In this document: in pieces, positions 1-9,182 of the stretch
Numbering within the stretch: the stretch's first letter is position 1
Layout of the letters: every line of letters begins with the position of its first letter
Source of the DNA: Nostoc sp. CHAB 5844
GTDB lineage: Bacteria > Cyanobacteriota > Cyanobacteriia > Cyanobacteriales > Nostocaceae
Assembly (NCBI RefSeq): GCF_020829595.1
Contig: NZ_JAIVFW010000061.1
Span: 1 to 42,473 of the forward strand
DNA: 42,473 nt
Direction of reading: 5' to 3'
Made by a program: the position numbers and the translations under genes
Notes under the pieces: generated by a model
Told to the model about the DNA's origin: nothing
What the model saw: only the letters and a program-made list of their open reading frames with translations
Databases searched by the model: none

Positions 1-5
1 TGGGT

Positions 6-284
6 ATGGGTACAACGCTTGAGCAGTCCGGCGATGGACTTATTGAGAAAGCCAGTGGTTCATCTTTATGTAGAATTTCGCTGTGGCAGTATATCTTAAC
101 TGGTGTGGAAACTGGCCGACTGCCAGACAATGAACTGACCAAGGAATTGCTCGACTACCGTGACTCACTCAAAGCTAACGTTACTGAACAAGGTGAAAAG
201 TTACTAGGTGGGAAGCAGATCCAAGGTAAGTTGATGAGCAAAGTTACGAACCTGCTATTTTCTGAATTATGTAAAATATCTTAA
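6..284 (+). CDS. hypothetical protein, possibly the C-terminal part of a longer gene
   Basis: Open frame of 92 codons ending in TAA. It begins five bases from the window edge and the frame is open to that edge, so the ATG at 6 may be internal and the gene may start outside. The product is hydrophilic and mostly helical by composition, with no signal peptide, membrane segment or motif that I recognise. It precedes pcyA by 69 bases on the same strand but is separated from it by a perfect palindrome, so co-transcription is not assured. Function unknown; it is called a gene only from frame length and context. Confidence 0.45.
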   Translation: MGTTLEQSGDGLIEKASGSSLCRISLWQYILTGVETGRLPDNELTKELLDYRDSLKANVTEQGEKLLGGKQIQGKLMSKVTNLLFSELCKIS

Positions 285-298
285 TCTGGTGCTGTTAA

Positions 299-320
299 CC
301 CTTCATGATCATGAAGGGTC
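299..320. terminator. perfect 22-base palindrome between the first ORF and pcyA
   Basis: ACCCTTCATGA is followed directly by its reverse complement TCATGAAGGGT. As RNA this folds into a hairpin of about nine pairs with a GATC-type loop. No clear U-run follows on the plus strand (CTTAAAATAAAG), so it could be a weak terminator, an attenuator in the pcyA leader or a dyad protein-binding site. It lies 34 bases before the pcyA start codon. Confidence 0.5.
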
Positions 321-353
321 TTAAAATAAAGAAAAGTTTCAATTACCCTGAAT

Positions 354-1091
354 ATGTCATTTACTTCTACTCCCTCACTACGCGAACAACAACATCCCCT
401 AATTCGGCAGTTGGCTGATAGTATTGAGGCTGCTTGGCACAAGCATTTAGAACTTTCGCCTTACCATTTGCCAGCGGAGTTGGGATATGTGGAAGGAAGA
501 TTAGAGGGCGAGAAACTGACAATTGAAAACCGCTGCTATCAAACACCGCAGTTTCGGAAAATGCATCTGGAACTGGCAAAAGTAGGAAATATGCTGGATA
601 TTTTGCACTGCGTGATGTTTCCGCGCCCAGAATATGACCTGCCGATGTTTGGTTGCGATTTAGTAGGTGGTAGAGGTCAAATTAGTGCGGCGATCGCAGA
701 TCTGTCTCCTGTCCACTTAGACCGCACTTTACCAGAATCCTATACAAATCAACTCACAGCACTTAAAATCTTAGAATTCTCTCAACCCAGAGAATTACCA
801 GAATGGGGTCACATTTTCTCAGAGTTTTGTATCTTTGTGCGTCCTGGTTCTCCAGAAGAAGAAGCGATGTTTCTTTCCCGTGTGCAGAAATTTTTAGAGG
901 TGCATTGTACCCAGGCGATCGCAGCTAGTCCAGTTTCCCCCGAACAAACTCAACAAATTCTTGCAGGACAACACAATTACTGCACTCAACAGCAGCAAAA
1001 CGACAAAACCCGTCGTGTCCTCGAAAAAGCCTTTGGCCAGGAATGGGCAGAAAATTACATGACCACAGTCTTATTTGATTTGCCAAATTAG
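354..1091 (+). CDS. pcyA: phycocyanobilin:ferredoxin oxidoreductase PcyA
   Basis: Four-electron reductase that converts biliverdin IXalpha to phycocyanobilin with electrons from ferredoxin. Phycocyanobilin is the chromophore of phycobiliproteins, cyanobacterial phytochromes and cyanobacteriochromes. The 245-residue product has the full family length and a ferredoxin-dependent bilin reductase fold throughout. The catalytic residues known for Nostocales PcyA are all in place: Glu73 in [10 protein letters not shown], His85 in [10 protein letters not shown] and Asp102 in MFGCDLVGG. The enzyme is soluble. The ATG at 354 gives the usual N-terminus ([17 protein letters not shown]). A palindrome at 299-320 lies in its leader. 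It matters for this window because the two cyanobacteriochrome-like GAF proteins at 21.6-27.8 kb would need this pigment. Confidence 0.97.
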   Translation: MSFTSTPSLREQQHPLIRQLADSIEAAWHKHLELSPYHLPAELGYVEGRLEGEKLTIENRCYQTPQFRKMHLELAKVGNMLDILHCVMFPRPEYDLPMFGCDLVGGRGQISAAIADLSPVHLDRTLPESYTNQLTALKILEFSQPRELPEWGHIFSEFCIFVRPGSPEEEAMFLSRVQKFLEVHCTQAIAASPVSPEQTQQILAGQHNYCTQQQQNDKTRRVLEKAFGQEWAENYMTTVLFDLPN

Positions 1092-1820
1092 TCAATGGTC
1101 AATGGTCAATGGTCATTTGTCATTTGTGATTCTCCCCCACACCCCCGCTCCCTTACACCCTTACTCTTTGTAGGTTCTGTTACGTTTTCCAGTAACTGAT
1201 AAATGTAGAATTCAGTTAACGATAGTTTGATGGGGTCTAACCATAGCCGTAGCGTCTTTGGCGCAAAGATAAAAATAAACTAGGAGTTAACAAACCTGAT
1301 AATCGGTTGACTACAAGTTTAAGGAAACTGTAATGTTAGGGATGCTCTATTTGAAATAATTGATTGAAAATTCGTAATTGGTAGTTCATAATTAAGTTTC
1401 TGATAAAGATTGAGTCTCCATCTCAACCGGGGTTGCTATTAAAAGCGGTGGATTTTAACCAATCTTTTAATTACGAATTACGCATTACGAATTAGGCATT
1501 AGTAATTACTGAATAACTGGCTACCTGTAACGTCATGATTAAAAAGCTGTGGCGTTAAGTACTTATTGGCAGCAAGTTTCAGATGATATTTATTAGTGAT
1601 AATTCATCACGTTTCTACTGGACATAACACCTTTTTATCAAACAGAATTCACAGGAAACTTTTTTCGCTAGTGGCTGGTATAAATTCCCCGCTAATTGAT
1701 TCTGAACGGCAGTTGCTTTATGCCGGGGAACCCGTCCACCGCACTGCCTCCTCCTGAATTCTGGCTTCTGAATTCTTTTTCAAATCCATCAGCACATTTT
1801 TAAATAAACGGGCAACAACC
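1092..1820. other. 729-base gap upstream of the devBCA-type operon: short repeats and an inverted repeat
   Basis: No convincing gene. From 1094 to about 1133 a heptamer-like tandem repeat (TCAATGG, then TCATTTG units) of the sort scattered in Nostocales intergenic DNA is followed by a C-rich stretch. TTCGTAATT at 1371-1379 is inverted relative to the AATTACGAATT and ATTACGAATT units at about 1469-1492, which could form a long imperfect hairpin typical of small palindromic repeats. Around 1747-1775 there are CTGAATTCT units. The promoter of the exporter operon should lie here. I looked for an NtcA-type GTA-N8-TAC site and did not find one. Confidence 0.5.
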
Positions 1821-3272
1821 ATGTCAAGGGTGACTGAGAAGCCAAGATCAAGGCAACAAATACTTGATCCAGAACAACCTAAGATTTGGTGGGGCATTGC
1901 TGTAGCCTTACCAATAGTAATCGCTGCGGGGTTACTAACTACAGCTAAAGTTGAGCAGTTAAAAAAGATCGGCTCATCTGTACCTGTTAACCCAGTTGCT
2001 AACAGCATTAGTGCTGTGGGGCGTTTGGAACCGCGAGGCGAAGTGATCAGACTTTCTGCACCAGCTGCGGGATTGCAATCTGCGTCACGAGTTAAGCAGC
2101 TGTATGTCCGAGAAGGAGAGCGGGTGAGAAAAGGACAAGTGATTGCAATTTTAGACAACCACGAAACTCAGTTAGCAGGTGTAGAAGAAGCAAAAGCCAA
2201 ATTACAAGAAGCTCGCGCTAATTTAGCTCAAATTCGAGTTGGTTCACCCAGAGACATTCAAGCACAACAAGCGGTAATTGCTCGACTAGATGCTCAGTTA
2301 CGTGGGGAAAGGGATGCTCAACAGGCGACTATTACTAGAATTGCGGCGCAGTTGAGTGCAGAAAAACTGGCTCAACGGGCGACAGTCGAGCGTATAGAAG
2401 CTGAACTACGAGGTCAAAGTGATAGTTTAAGAGCTACTTTGACACGCATCCAAGCCGAACAACGTAATGCTCAAGTTGATGCGGGACGTTACGAGTTTCT
2501 GTACCGCGAAGGTGCTATCTCTCAGCAAGAACGGGATAGACGGCGATTGACTGCAGTCACTGCTAGACAGCAGGTAATCGAAACGCAAGCCACGCTTCGA
2601 CAAGCGATCGCCACTTTGCGTCAACAAGTTGCGGAAGCTAGAGCCAACCAAGTCAAAACTTTAACAACTCTACAACAGCAGTTGATTGAAGCCAAAGTCA
2701 CCCGCGATAAAACCGTAGCTACTTTAGGAAGACAACTCGACGAAGAACGAGCCAGACTCAAAAGACTGCTAGAAGTCAATCCGACTGATGTGCAGGTGGC
2801 GCAAGCACAAATTAGTAATGCGATCGCCAATGTTCGCAGAGCCGACGCAGAACTAAGATTAAGCTACGTCCAAGCACCAACTTCTGGGGAAATTTTAAAA
2901 ATTTACACCAAATCTGGCGAAGCCATCAGCCCCAATGGGATTGCTGAAATTGGACAAACTGAACAAATGATGGTCATTGCTGAAGTTCCTGAAGACAGTA
3001 TTAGTAAAGTACGTATTGGTCAAAATGTCTCTGTCAGCAGTGATAACGGTGCTTTTGAAGGCGAATTAAAGGGAGTTGTGGCTGAAATTGGTAGAAAAGT
3101 CGGCAAAAAAGATGTATTAAATACCGATCCGGCTGCTGATGTAGATGCCAGAGTTATAGAAGTTAAAATTGCTCTCTCACCAGAAGATAGCAATAAAGTT
3201 TCTGGCTTAACAAATGCCAAAGTTCTTGTCGAAATTAACAACCCATCAAGTTCTAATTTAGACAAACAATAA
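1821..3272 (+). CDS. devB: DevB-type periplasmic adaptor (HlyD family) of an ABC exporter
   Basis: Membrane fusion protein that would link the DevC/DevA inner-membrane transporter to a TolC-like outer-membrane channel. The 483-residue product has one membrane anchor at about residues 27-42. A first lipoyl/barrel half follows at about 60-115 (SAVGRLEPRGEVIRLSAPAAG). A very long Gln/Arg/Ala-rich coiled-coil hairpin covers about 120-350. The second half follows from about 355 (VQAPTSGEILKIYTKSGEAI). This order is characteristic of DevB/HlyD adaptors. devC follows after 63 bases and devA after that. In heterocyst-forming species the founding DevBCA exports glycolipids for the heterocyst envelope, but these genomes carry several paralogous sets, so the substrate is not fixed by sequence. 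The symbol is by family, not proven orthology. Confidence 0.9.
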   Translation: MSRVTEKPRSRQQILDPEQPKIWWGIAVALPIVIAAGLLTTAKVEQLKKIGSSVPVNPVANSISAVGRLEPRGEVIRLSAPAAGLQSASRVKQLYVREGERVRKGQVIAILDNHETQLAGVEEAKAKLQEARANLAQIRVGSPRDIQAQQAVIARLDAQLRGERDAQQATITRIAAQLSAEKLAQRATVERIEAELRGQSDSLRATLTRIQAEQRNAQVDAGRYEFLYREGAISQQERDRRRLTAVTARQQVIETQATLRQAIATLRQQVAEARANQVKTLTTLQQQLIEAKVTRDKTVATLGRQLDEERARLKRLLEVNPTDVQVAQAQISNAIANVRRADAELRLSYVQAPTSGEILKIYTKSGEAISPNGIAEIGQTEQMMVIAEVPEDSISKVRIGQNVSVSSDNGAFEGELKGVVAEIGRKVGKKDVLNTDPAADVDARVIEVKIALSPEDSNKVSGLTNAKVLVEINNPSSSNLDKQ

Positions 3273-3335
3273 GTAACTTAGGGAACATGAACACAATACC
3301 TAAAATCCCTACAAATGACCAATGACAATTAAAAA

Positions 3336-4490
3336 ATGACTCAAAAAATACCTCTAGCCTGGCTACAAATGACGCGAGATAGAACGCGTTTAGCTGTAGC
3401 ATTAGCGGGAATTGCCTTTGCTGATATTCTGATGTTTACCCAACTCGGATTTCGAGATGCACTGTATTACAGTAACGTTCAATTACATACTAGTTTAAAG
3501 GGCGACATTGTTTTAATTAATCGCCAGTCAAATGCAATTTTGTCAATGAAAAGCTTTTCGCAACGGCGATTATATAAAGCTTTGGATTTACCTGAAGTGC
3601 AATCAGTACATCCTATATATTTAGATTACACAGCTTGGAAAAATCCAGTTACAGGTCGGACACGCACTCTACTTGTCTTTGGAATTAACCCAGAATTTAA
3701 TTTGTTTAATTTACCCGGAGTTCAAGAAAGTCTAGACAAACTCAAGCTTCCTGATGTTGTTTTATTCGACCGTTCCTCTCGACAAGAATATGGGCCGATC
3801 GCTGCTAATTTTGACAAAGGTCAAACTGTCACTGCTGAGTTAAGAAGACGCAAAGTTAAAGTAGTCGGACTGTTTACTTTAGGTACATCCTTTGGTGCGG
3901 ATGGTAATTTAATTACTAGTGATGTTAATTTTTTACGAATTTTTAATACTCGTCAGCGAGGACTAATTGATATTGGGGTAATTAAATTAAAACCAGGAGC
4001 AGATTCTCTTACTGTAGCGCAAGAATTACGCAAATATTTACCTCAAGATGTCAATGTGTTGACGAAACAAGATTTTATCGATTTTGAACGTCATTATTGG
4101 TCAAGTAGTACAGCTATTGGTTTTATTTTTAGCTTAGGAACAATTATGGGTTTTATTGTCGGAACCGTAATTGTTTATCAAATTCTTTATACGGAAGTTT
4201 CCGACCATTTATCAGAATACGCTACTTTAAAAGCTATAGGCTATACACAAAATTATTTATTAGTCGTAATTTTACAAGAAGCCCTGCTATTAGCTTGCTT
4301 AGGGTATCTTCCTGGATGGTTTTTTACGATGTTAATGTACCAAAAAGCTAAAGAAGCTACACTTTTGCCTATCTTTATGAGCTTTGAGCGGGCAATTACT
4401 GTATTGATATTAACCATAATTATGTGTTTTATTTCTGGTGCGATCGCAGTACGTAAATTACGTTCTGCTGACCCTGCTGACATCTTTTAA
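3336..4490 (+). CDS. devC: DevC-type ABC exporter permease (FtsX/MacB-like)
   Basis: Membrane subunit of the exporter. The 384-residue product starts MTQKIPLAWLQMTRDRTRLA, typical of DevC. An N-terminal membrane helix at about 18-38 is followed by a periplasmic domain of some 220 residues. Three C-terminal helices lie at about 262-285, 308-330 and 350-372, the second after the ALKAIGYTQNYLLVVILQEA segment, as in FtsX-like permeases. It sits between devB and devA on the same strand. A 142-base gap to devA is longer than the devB-devC gap and could hold a processing site. Related proteins move glycolipids or peptides; the substrate here is unknown. Confidence 0.92.
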   Translation: MTQKIPLAWLQMTRDRTRLAVALAGIAFADILMFTQLGFRDALYYSNVQLHTSLKGDIVLINRQSNAILSMKSFSQRRLYKALDLPEVQSVHPIYLDYTAWKNPVTGRTRTLLVFGINPEFNLFNLPGVQESLDKLKLPDVVLFDRSSRQEYGPIAANFDKGQTVTAELRRRKVKVVGLFTLGTSFGADGNLITSDVNFLRIFNTRQRGLIDIGVIKLKPGADSLTVAQELRKYLPQDVNVLTKQDFIDFERHYWSSSTAIGFIFSLGTIMGFIVGTVIVYQILYTEVSDHLSEYATLKAIGYTQNYLLVVILQEALLLACLGYLPGWFFTMLMYQKAKEATLLPIFMSFERAITVLILTIIMCFISGAIAVRKLRSADPADIF

Positions 4491-4632
4491 AGGATTTGGA
4501 TAAATATGGTAGCAATTAATCAGTTTTGATTATTTAAATAATATATACTGAATGGTTAAACTGTCATAACAACTTGCAGACAGGCTCTAGATTTCTAAGA
4601 AGAAATTATTAACTTCTAACACACAATTGATC

Positions 4633-5367
4633 ATGAGACAAGAACCTGTAATTGCCATTAAAGACCTAAATCATTACTATGGTAAAGGCTCATTAAAAAG
4701 ACAGATTTTATTTGATATAAACCTGGAGATTTATCCGGGAGAAATTGTGATTATGACTGGCCCTTCTGGGTCGGGTAAAACCACATTACTGAGCTTGATT
4801 GGTGGTTTAAGGTCTGTTCAAGAAGGCAGTTTAAAATTTTTGGGTGTAGAACTATTCGGCTCTAGTCAAAATCAATTAGTCCAAATTCGGCGGAACATTG
4901 GTTATATTTTTCAAGCTCACAACTTGCTAGGATTCTTAACTGCCAGACAAAATGTGCAGATGGCAGTAGAGTTGAATGACAAAGTAGGTCAATATGAAGC
5001 GATCGCTAAAGCTGAAACCATGCTAACGGCTGTCGGCTTAAAGAACCGAGTTAATTACTATCCCGATAATCTTTCTGGGGGACAAAAGCAAAGAATTGCG
5101 ATCGCTCGCGCCCTCGTCAATAATCCGCCACTAGTGTTAGCAGACGAACCTACAGCAGCTTTAGATAAACAATCAGGACGTGATGTTGTCGAAATTATGC
5201 AGCGTCTCGCCAAAGAACAAGGAACTTCCATTTTGTTAGTGACACACGACAACCGAATTTTAGACATAGCCGATCGCATCGTCGAAATGGAAGACGGTCT
5301 TTTAGCCCGTGATTCCCAAAGCGCAGTTATCAGTTACGATTCTGGAGCATGGAGCGAAAAACCGTAA
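4633..5367 (+). CDS. devA: DevA-type ABC exporter ATPase
   Basis: ATP-hydrolysing subunit that powers the DevB/DevC exporter. The 244-residue product has Walker A GPSGSGKTT at about residue 48, a Q-loop (IFQAHNLLGF), the ABC signature LSGGQKQR and Walker B LVLADEP followed by a D-loop (TAALD) and the H-loop His in VTHDNR. The family resembles MacB/LolD ATPases. A TTG two codons upstream at 4627 is in frame, but the ATG at 4633 gives the usual MRQEPVIAIKDLN start. It ends the three-gene operon; a convergent Uma2 gene follows 42 bases later. Confidence 0.93.
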   Translation: MRQEPVIAIKDLNHYYGKGSLKRQILFDINLEIYPGEIVIMTGPSGSGKTTLLSLIGGLRSVQEGSLKFLGVELFGSSQNQLVQIRRNIGYIFQAHNLLGFLTARQNVQMAVELNDKVGQYEAIAKAETMLTAVGLKNRVNYYPDNLSGGQKQRIAIARALVNNPPLVLADEPTAALDKQSGRDVVEIMQRLAKEQGTSILLVTHDNRILDIADRIVEMEDGLLARDSQSAVISYDSGAWSEKP

Positions 5368-5409
5368 TAGCAATTCGTAATTCATCAAAGAAATTCTTTT
5401 TCTTCATAT

Positions 5410-6024
5410 TTAGTTAGCCGCATCAAAAATCTGTTGTGCGGTTAAATTTAATTGAGGAAAAGTAGGTGATGCGATCGCGGCATTGCCTTGAAACGGTGTC
5501 ATTTGATATTCCCCATCTACTAATTGGCATACAAACACTGTAGGTTTTTTGGGATTGCCGATAAACTTTCTTGCTCCTAACGCCGCATAATCGGCAATCC
5601 AATATTCAAAAATACCCATTTCTTCATAATCTCTCAGTTTATTGTAGTAATCATCTCGCCAGTTAGTTGAAACAACTTCTACTACTAAAGGAACTGATGC
5701 AGCTTGGGTAACTGTTGACTGTTTTTCAAACAGCGGTTCATTACCGAGATTATCAAGATTTAGCAGTAAGACATCCGGCGAATAAGCAGATTCGGCAGAA
5801 GGAGTTTTGACAAATGCAGTTTTAGGAATAGTGTAAGGAAAGTTCAGGCGATCGAACTCGACAGTTAGCTTACGGGCTATAAATCCTATCACTTTCTCAT
5901 GCGCTCCGCTTGGGGGTGGCACTTCAACAATTACTCCCTTGTGCAATTCATAGCGTTGACCATCGTTGGGATACCATTCGATAAACTCATTGAAGGTGAG
6001 TAATTTAGGCAAAGCTTGAGTCAT
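5410..6024 (-). CDS. Uma2 family endonuclease-like protein (DUF820)
   Basis: Member of the PD-(D/E)XK-fold Uma2 family, which is greatly expanded in cyanobacteria and mostly uncharacterised. The 204-residue product shows the family order: N-terminal TFNEFIEWYPNDGQRYELHKG, the acidic site SPDVLLLN, then PLVVEVVSTNWRDDYYNKLRDYEEMGIFEYWIAD. The acidic residues of SPD and VEVVS, with a downstream Lys, form the presumed nuclease centre. No partner gene is evident; the neighbours are an exporter operon and an unknown membrane-anchored protein. Biological role unknown. Confidence 0.9.
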   Translation of the reverse strand: MTQALPKLLTFNEFIEWYPNDGQRYELHKGVIVEVPPPSGAHEKVIGFIARKLTVEFDRLNFPYTIPKTAFVKTPSAESAYSPDVLLLNLDNLGNEPLFEKQSTVTQAASVPLVVEVVSTNWRDDYYNKLRDYEEMGIFEYWIADYAALGARKFIGNPKKPTVFVCQLVDGEYQMTPFQGNAAIASPTFPQLNLTAQQIFDAAN

Positions 6025-6158
6025 AGTCTTACCTTCACATATCTTTTACTTTATCAATACCTTTGCCAATTCATAAAGTACTGAGTGGTGAGTGCTAAGC
6101 AAAAATACTAGTCCCTAGTTACTCTTTCATTACTTATAGCTGCACCCCGAAAGCATAA

Positions 6159-6974
6159 CTATTTTGCTTGAGGGCTGGGCGCATTTGCTTGGCGACTAGT
6201 CCGAAATGTCACATTTACGCCATCATTCGATTGTTCTAATACTAGTAACGGTGTAGGTTTAGCTTTTTGATCCCAATGCATAGTAGCAATTCGACCTTGA
6301 ATTGTCGGTTGCCACGTATCCTCATCGTCCATTGGGCTAAGGTAAGTTTCAATACAGTCAATAATTTGGCTAATTGTGGCAGAAGTCGCTTGTGTGGGTA
6401 ACTTCATCAGCTTAATTTGAATGCGGAACAGGACTCGTTTTGCAATGTTTGGCGGTGTACCACTCTCATACTCGACATCAAAAATTTCGTCTACTTGTCG
6501 CCCTGTGCTATTGGCAATACCTACTGTTCCTTGTTGAGCTTGGTTTGGACGCAAAGCTTGAGAAATTTTATCTTTGACCTTGATTTTAACTTGGTTCAGA
6601 ATGGCAAAATGAAACACTTCTTCTGACATCCGCATCCGCAGATAATCTAGATTAAAGTCCCGCGAGTTTACCAAATCAGGGTTAGTTTCCATTTTACGGA
6701 TAGTGTCTAGCGCGAGTTTGAACTTTTTCTCTAGTTCTCTGGCACGGAATTTTTCAAATTTGATTTTTTTCTCTAACCTATCCATCTGGATTTTGCCAAA
6801 CACAATCAAACCAATCACGACTACAGCCAGCCCTCCAGAGGTAATGAGTAAAAAGGGTGGAGTTTGTTGAGGTTCGCTGGCTGGGGGTTTTTGAGTTACT
6901 TTTTTTGTCTTTGGCGCTGGCGATTGGGCAAGAAGTATAGGATTTAGCATGGTGGCAATAATTTGAATCGTCAT
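6159..6974 (-). CDS. membrane-anchored cyanobacterial protein of unknown function
   Basis: I do not recognise a named family. The 271-residue product begins with a hydrophobic stretch ending LLAQSPAP, a possible signal peptide. A Pro/Lys-rich linker follows, then one clear membrane helix at about 42-61 (PFLLITSGGLAVVVIGLIVFG). Next is a charged, probably coiled-coil segment (about 63-95) and a soluble alpha/beta-looking domain (about 100-260). This suggests a bitopic protein with its large domain on one face of the membrane. It is divergent from the HAD gene, with starts 91 bases apart, so both promoters share that gap. Confidence 0.7.
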   Translation of the reverse strand: MTIQIIATMLNPILLAQSPAPKTKKVTQKPPASEPQQTPPFLLITSGGLAVVVIGLIVFGKIQMDRLEKKIKFEKFRARELEKKFKLALDTIRKMETNPDLVNSRDFNLDYLRMRMSEEVFHFAILNQVKIKVKDKISQALRPNQAQQGTVGIANSTGRQVDEIFDVEYESGTPPNIAKRVLFRIQIKLMKLPTQATSATISQIIDCIETYLSPMDDEDTWQPTIQGRIATMHWDQKAKPTPLLVLEQSNDGVNVTFRTSRQANAPSPQAK

Positions 6975-7065
6975 TGTTTAGAATGCCCAAATCCGCAATG
7001 TCATCTTGCTGTGTTATTGGTATTTTTAATAGCTTTTTATAAACTGCATATATACCATCAGCCAA

Positions 7066-7851
7066 ATGTATCCTTTAAATTTCAGCCCACTGTCTCAAGC
7101 TACATCTACTGACTGGAGCAATATTCGTCTGATTGCTACAGATATGGATGGCACTCTGACAAAGCATGGTAAATTTTCGGCTTCCTTGTTGCAAGCTTTG
7201 TCAGATTTAGCTGCATCTGGGATTCAGGTATTGATTGTTACTGGACGTTCTGCTGGTTGGGTGAGTGGACTGAGTAGTTTAATGCCAGTTGCAGGTGCGA
7301 TCGCCGAAAATGGCGGTATATTTTATCCTAATGGCAGTGAGCAGCCCATAGCTTTAACTTCTATTCCTGACTTAAAATTGCATCGTCAACAATTAGCAGC
7401 AGTTTTCGCGGAATTAAACCTGAAATTTCCCCAAATTCAAGAATCTGCTGACAATCTTTTTCGGCTCACAGATTGGACATTTGATGTAGCTGCTTTAAAT
7501 TTAGATGAATTACAAACTTTAAGTAATCTCTGTCAATCAATGGGTTGGGGATTTACTTACAGTACAGTGCAGTGTCATATTAAACCCCAAGGTCAAGATA
7601 AGGCTATTGGTTTATTGCAAGTATTACAAGAATATTGGCCTAAATACTCACCAGAACAAGTTGTGACTGTTGGTGATAGCCCAAATGATGAAAGTTTATT
7701 TGCTAGGCAGTATTTCCCAGTTTCTGTGGGTGTAGCTAACGTCCTGAAATATGCCAACCAGCTACAATATCAACCCACATACGTAACAAATGCCGCTGAA
7801 GCCGCAGGATTTTGTGAGTTAGCTAGTTATATCTTAAAATCAACCTCTTGA
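7066..7851 (+). CDS. HAD superfamily (type IIB, Cof-like) phosphatase
   Basis: Soluble Mg-dependent phosphohydrolase of the haloacid dehalogenase superfamily. In the 261-residue product motif I is ATDMDGTLT (nucleophile Asp at about residue 26, acid/base Asp two later), motif II is IVTGRS, and motifs III/IV are a Lys in IKPQGQDKAIG and VTVGDSPNDESLF. A C2-type cap lies between about residues 95 and 185. The fold resembles sugar-phosphate and sucrose-phosphate phosphatases, but the substrate cannot be read from motifs. A strong hairpin at 7893-7921 follows the gene. Confidence 0.88.
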   Translation: MYPLNFSPLSQATSTDWSNIRLIATDMDGTLTKHGKFSASLLQALSDLAASGIQVLIVTGRSAGWVSGLSSLMPVAGAIAENGGIFYPNGSEQPIALTSIPDLKLHRQQLAAVFAELNLKFPQIQESADNLFRLTDWTFDVAALNLDELQTLSNLCQSMGWGFTYSTVQCHIKPQGQDKAIGLLQVLQEYWPKYSPEQVVTVGDSPNDESLFARQYFPVSVGVANVLKYANQLQYQPTYVTNAAEAAGFCELASYILKSTS

Positions 7852-7892
7852 GCCACAAACAACTGTGCGATCGCCATTAAAAGGAAACAAGA

Positions 7893-7921
7893 AAATCCCC
7901 ATAATTAAAATTAGGGGATTT
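7893..7921. terminator. bidirectional terminator-like hairpin
   Basis: AAATCCCC and GGGGATTT form an eight-pair stem around an AT-rich loop of 13 bases. It lies between the convergent HAD gene (+) and PEP-CTERM gene (-), 42 bases after the first and 56 bases after the second, so it could end transcripts from both sides. Confidence 0.7.
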
Positions 7922-7976
7922 ATACGATGATTAATTTCCACACTGGTGAGATTGTTTAGATTAATCCTGAGATACT

Positions 7977-8636
7977 TTATTTATCCAAAGTAGCTCTATG
8001 CCCACGCTTCTTCTTTTTGATTAAAGTAGCCAAGCCCATAACTGCACCGATACCTACAAGAGTAGATGGTTCTGGAACTGTGGTAACGACAAAATCAAGG
8101 TTGTAGTTCTGTATGCCAAACCGAGTTTCCTGAATCCAGAAAGTGTAACTACCAGGGCCAAGATTACCACTAGGGAAACCGACGAAGGTAGCTCCTTGAA
8201 TTGGCGCTGCTACAGCCAATTCATCTAAAACATTATCACCTACTTGTCTTCCAGGTGCTGCACCAATTAAAGCTGCACCAAGTAATGGCGGCGTATTAGT
8301 AGTGACAGTTGTAGATTCAATCCTAGAACCCGCTTGCACAGCAAAAAATCCTTGATTGGAGTCTACATCATCTAGCCCAACATAGTTGGCTAAGATAATT
8401 TGACTAAGTTGACGACCAACAGGAATATTAAAGGTAAAGATATCTCTGTCAAGATTTGGATTACCAGTGGTTGAGCCAGTAATCTGGTTAGAGCCAACTG
8501 ACAGATTCAGTACCGTTGGGTTTAAGCTGTCACTAGACAAGTCGCCGTTAACAGTTTCGTCATATATAAGGTTGGCTGCATATGCATTGGGAGCAAAAAC
8601 TAAGATAGCTCCCAGTCCTAGCAATAAGCTTTTCAT
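7977..8636 (-). CDS. PEP-CTERM sorting-domain protein
   Basis: Exported protein of 219 residues. It has an N-terminal signal peptide (MKSLLLGLGAILVFAPNAYA, cut likely after AYA). The mature domain is rich in Asn, Thr and Gly with a DRDIFTFNIPVG-like strand pattern suggestive of a bacterial pre-peptidase beta-sandwich. The C-terminal sorting tag consists of VPEPS, a hydrophobic helix (TLVGIGAVMGLATLI) and a basic tail (KKKKRG). PEP-CTERM proteins are processed by an exosortase and released or anchored outside the inner membrane, often with exopolysaccharide. No exosortase lies in this window. The mature function is unknown. Confidence 0.9.
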   Translation of the reverse strand: MKSLLLGLGAILVFAPNAYAANLIYDETVNGDLSSDSLNPTVLNLSVGSNQITGSTTGNPNLDRDIFTFNIPVGRQLSQIILANYVGLDDVDSNQGFFAVQAGSRIESTTVTTNTPPLLGAALIGAAPGRQVGDNVLDELAVAAPIQGATFVGFPSGNLGPGSYTFWIQETRFGIQNYNLDFVVTTVPEPSTLVGIGAVMGLATLIKKKKRGHRATLDK

Positions 8637-8757
8637 CTATCTGCCTCTGTTGTAGTTGAAGTTAAGTTATTGAGCTAAAACTTTGCTGTTTTAGAAAGTA
8701 TTTCTCTTCAGCTATTACCCTTTTAAATTACACAATTACTCATAACGTTATGTGATG

Positions 8758-8784
8758 GTTAACTGTTAATAGTCAGCAGTTAAC
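8758..8784. other. inverted repeat upstream of the PEP-CTERM gene
   Basis: GTTAACTG and CAGTTAAC are perfect inverted copies separated by 11 bases. A second palindrome, ATAACGTTAT, lies at 8742-8751. Both are in the 333-base gap upstream of the minus-strand gene that starts at 8636, so they may be operator-like sites or a hairpin ending the minus-strand frame at 8970. The rest of the gap is AT-rich with nothing else recognised. Confidence 0.4.
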
Positions 8785-8969
8785 AACCAATACAAAAAGA
8801 TATGTAAGTTACTTGTGTCTCAGTGTAATAGCTTAAGCCCCAGAGTAATTTTAAAGCAAATTTGTAAAGGTAAATTTAAGGAATTAGTCAAAAATACGAC
8901 TGCCAAACTTAATTTTTTAGCATGTTAGTCTTTACTAACATCGCAATATCAAAATTCCTAACTCATGTT

Positions 8970-9182
8970 TTATGTGTTTTTGGATTCGTTAGTCTCCTGG
9001 GGTTGTGATGACGCGGGGACAACGACAACTCGACCATTTTTAACGACTGTACAATTTTTACCAGTAGTCTGACTGTGGATGACTGGCTCATCTTGAGACT
9101 GCTGTTGATGGCAGATATTTTGTTCCTGTTGTTGGCTGATCACTACCACGCAACTGGTGCAGGAAACTGTAGACATAAGCAT
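8970..9182 (-). CDS. small Cys- and Gln-rich hypothetical protein
   Basis: Open frame of about 70 codons from the ATG at 9182 (another ATG is at 9176; a GTG extends the frame to 9269). The product has a short hydrophobic start with two closely spaced Cys (VSCTSCVVV), then a Gln-rich segment (SQQQEQNICHQQQSQ), and ends in a Val-rich strand and a Ser/Pro/Thr tail. There is no known motif beyond the Cys residues. It could be a small secreted or membrane-associated protein, or a chance frame. Low confidence. Confidence 0.35.
   Translation of the reverse strand: MLMSTVSCTSCVVVISQQQEQNICHQQQSQDEPVIHSQTTGKNCTVVKNGRVVVVPASSQPQETNESKNT

Noticed and set aside
1094-1133. Possible CRISPR-like tandem repeat
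   Set aside because: Units are about seven bases and adjacent with no spacers; this is a short tandem repeat.
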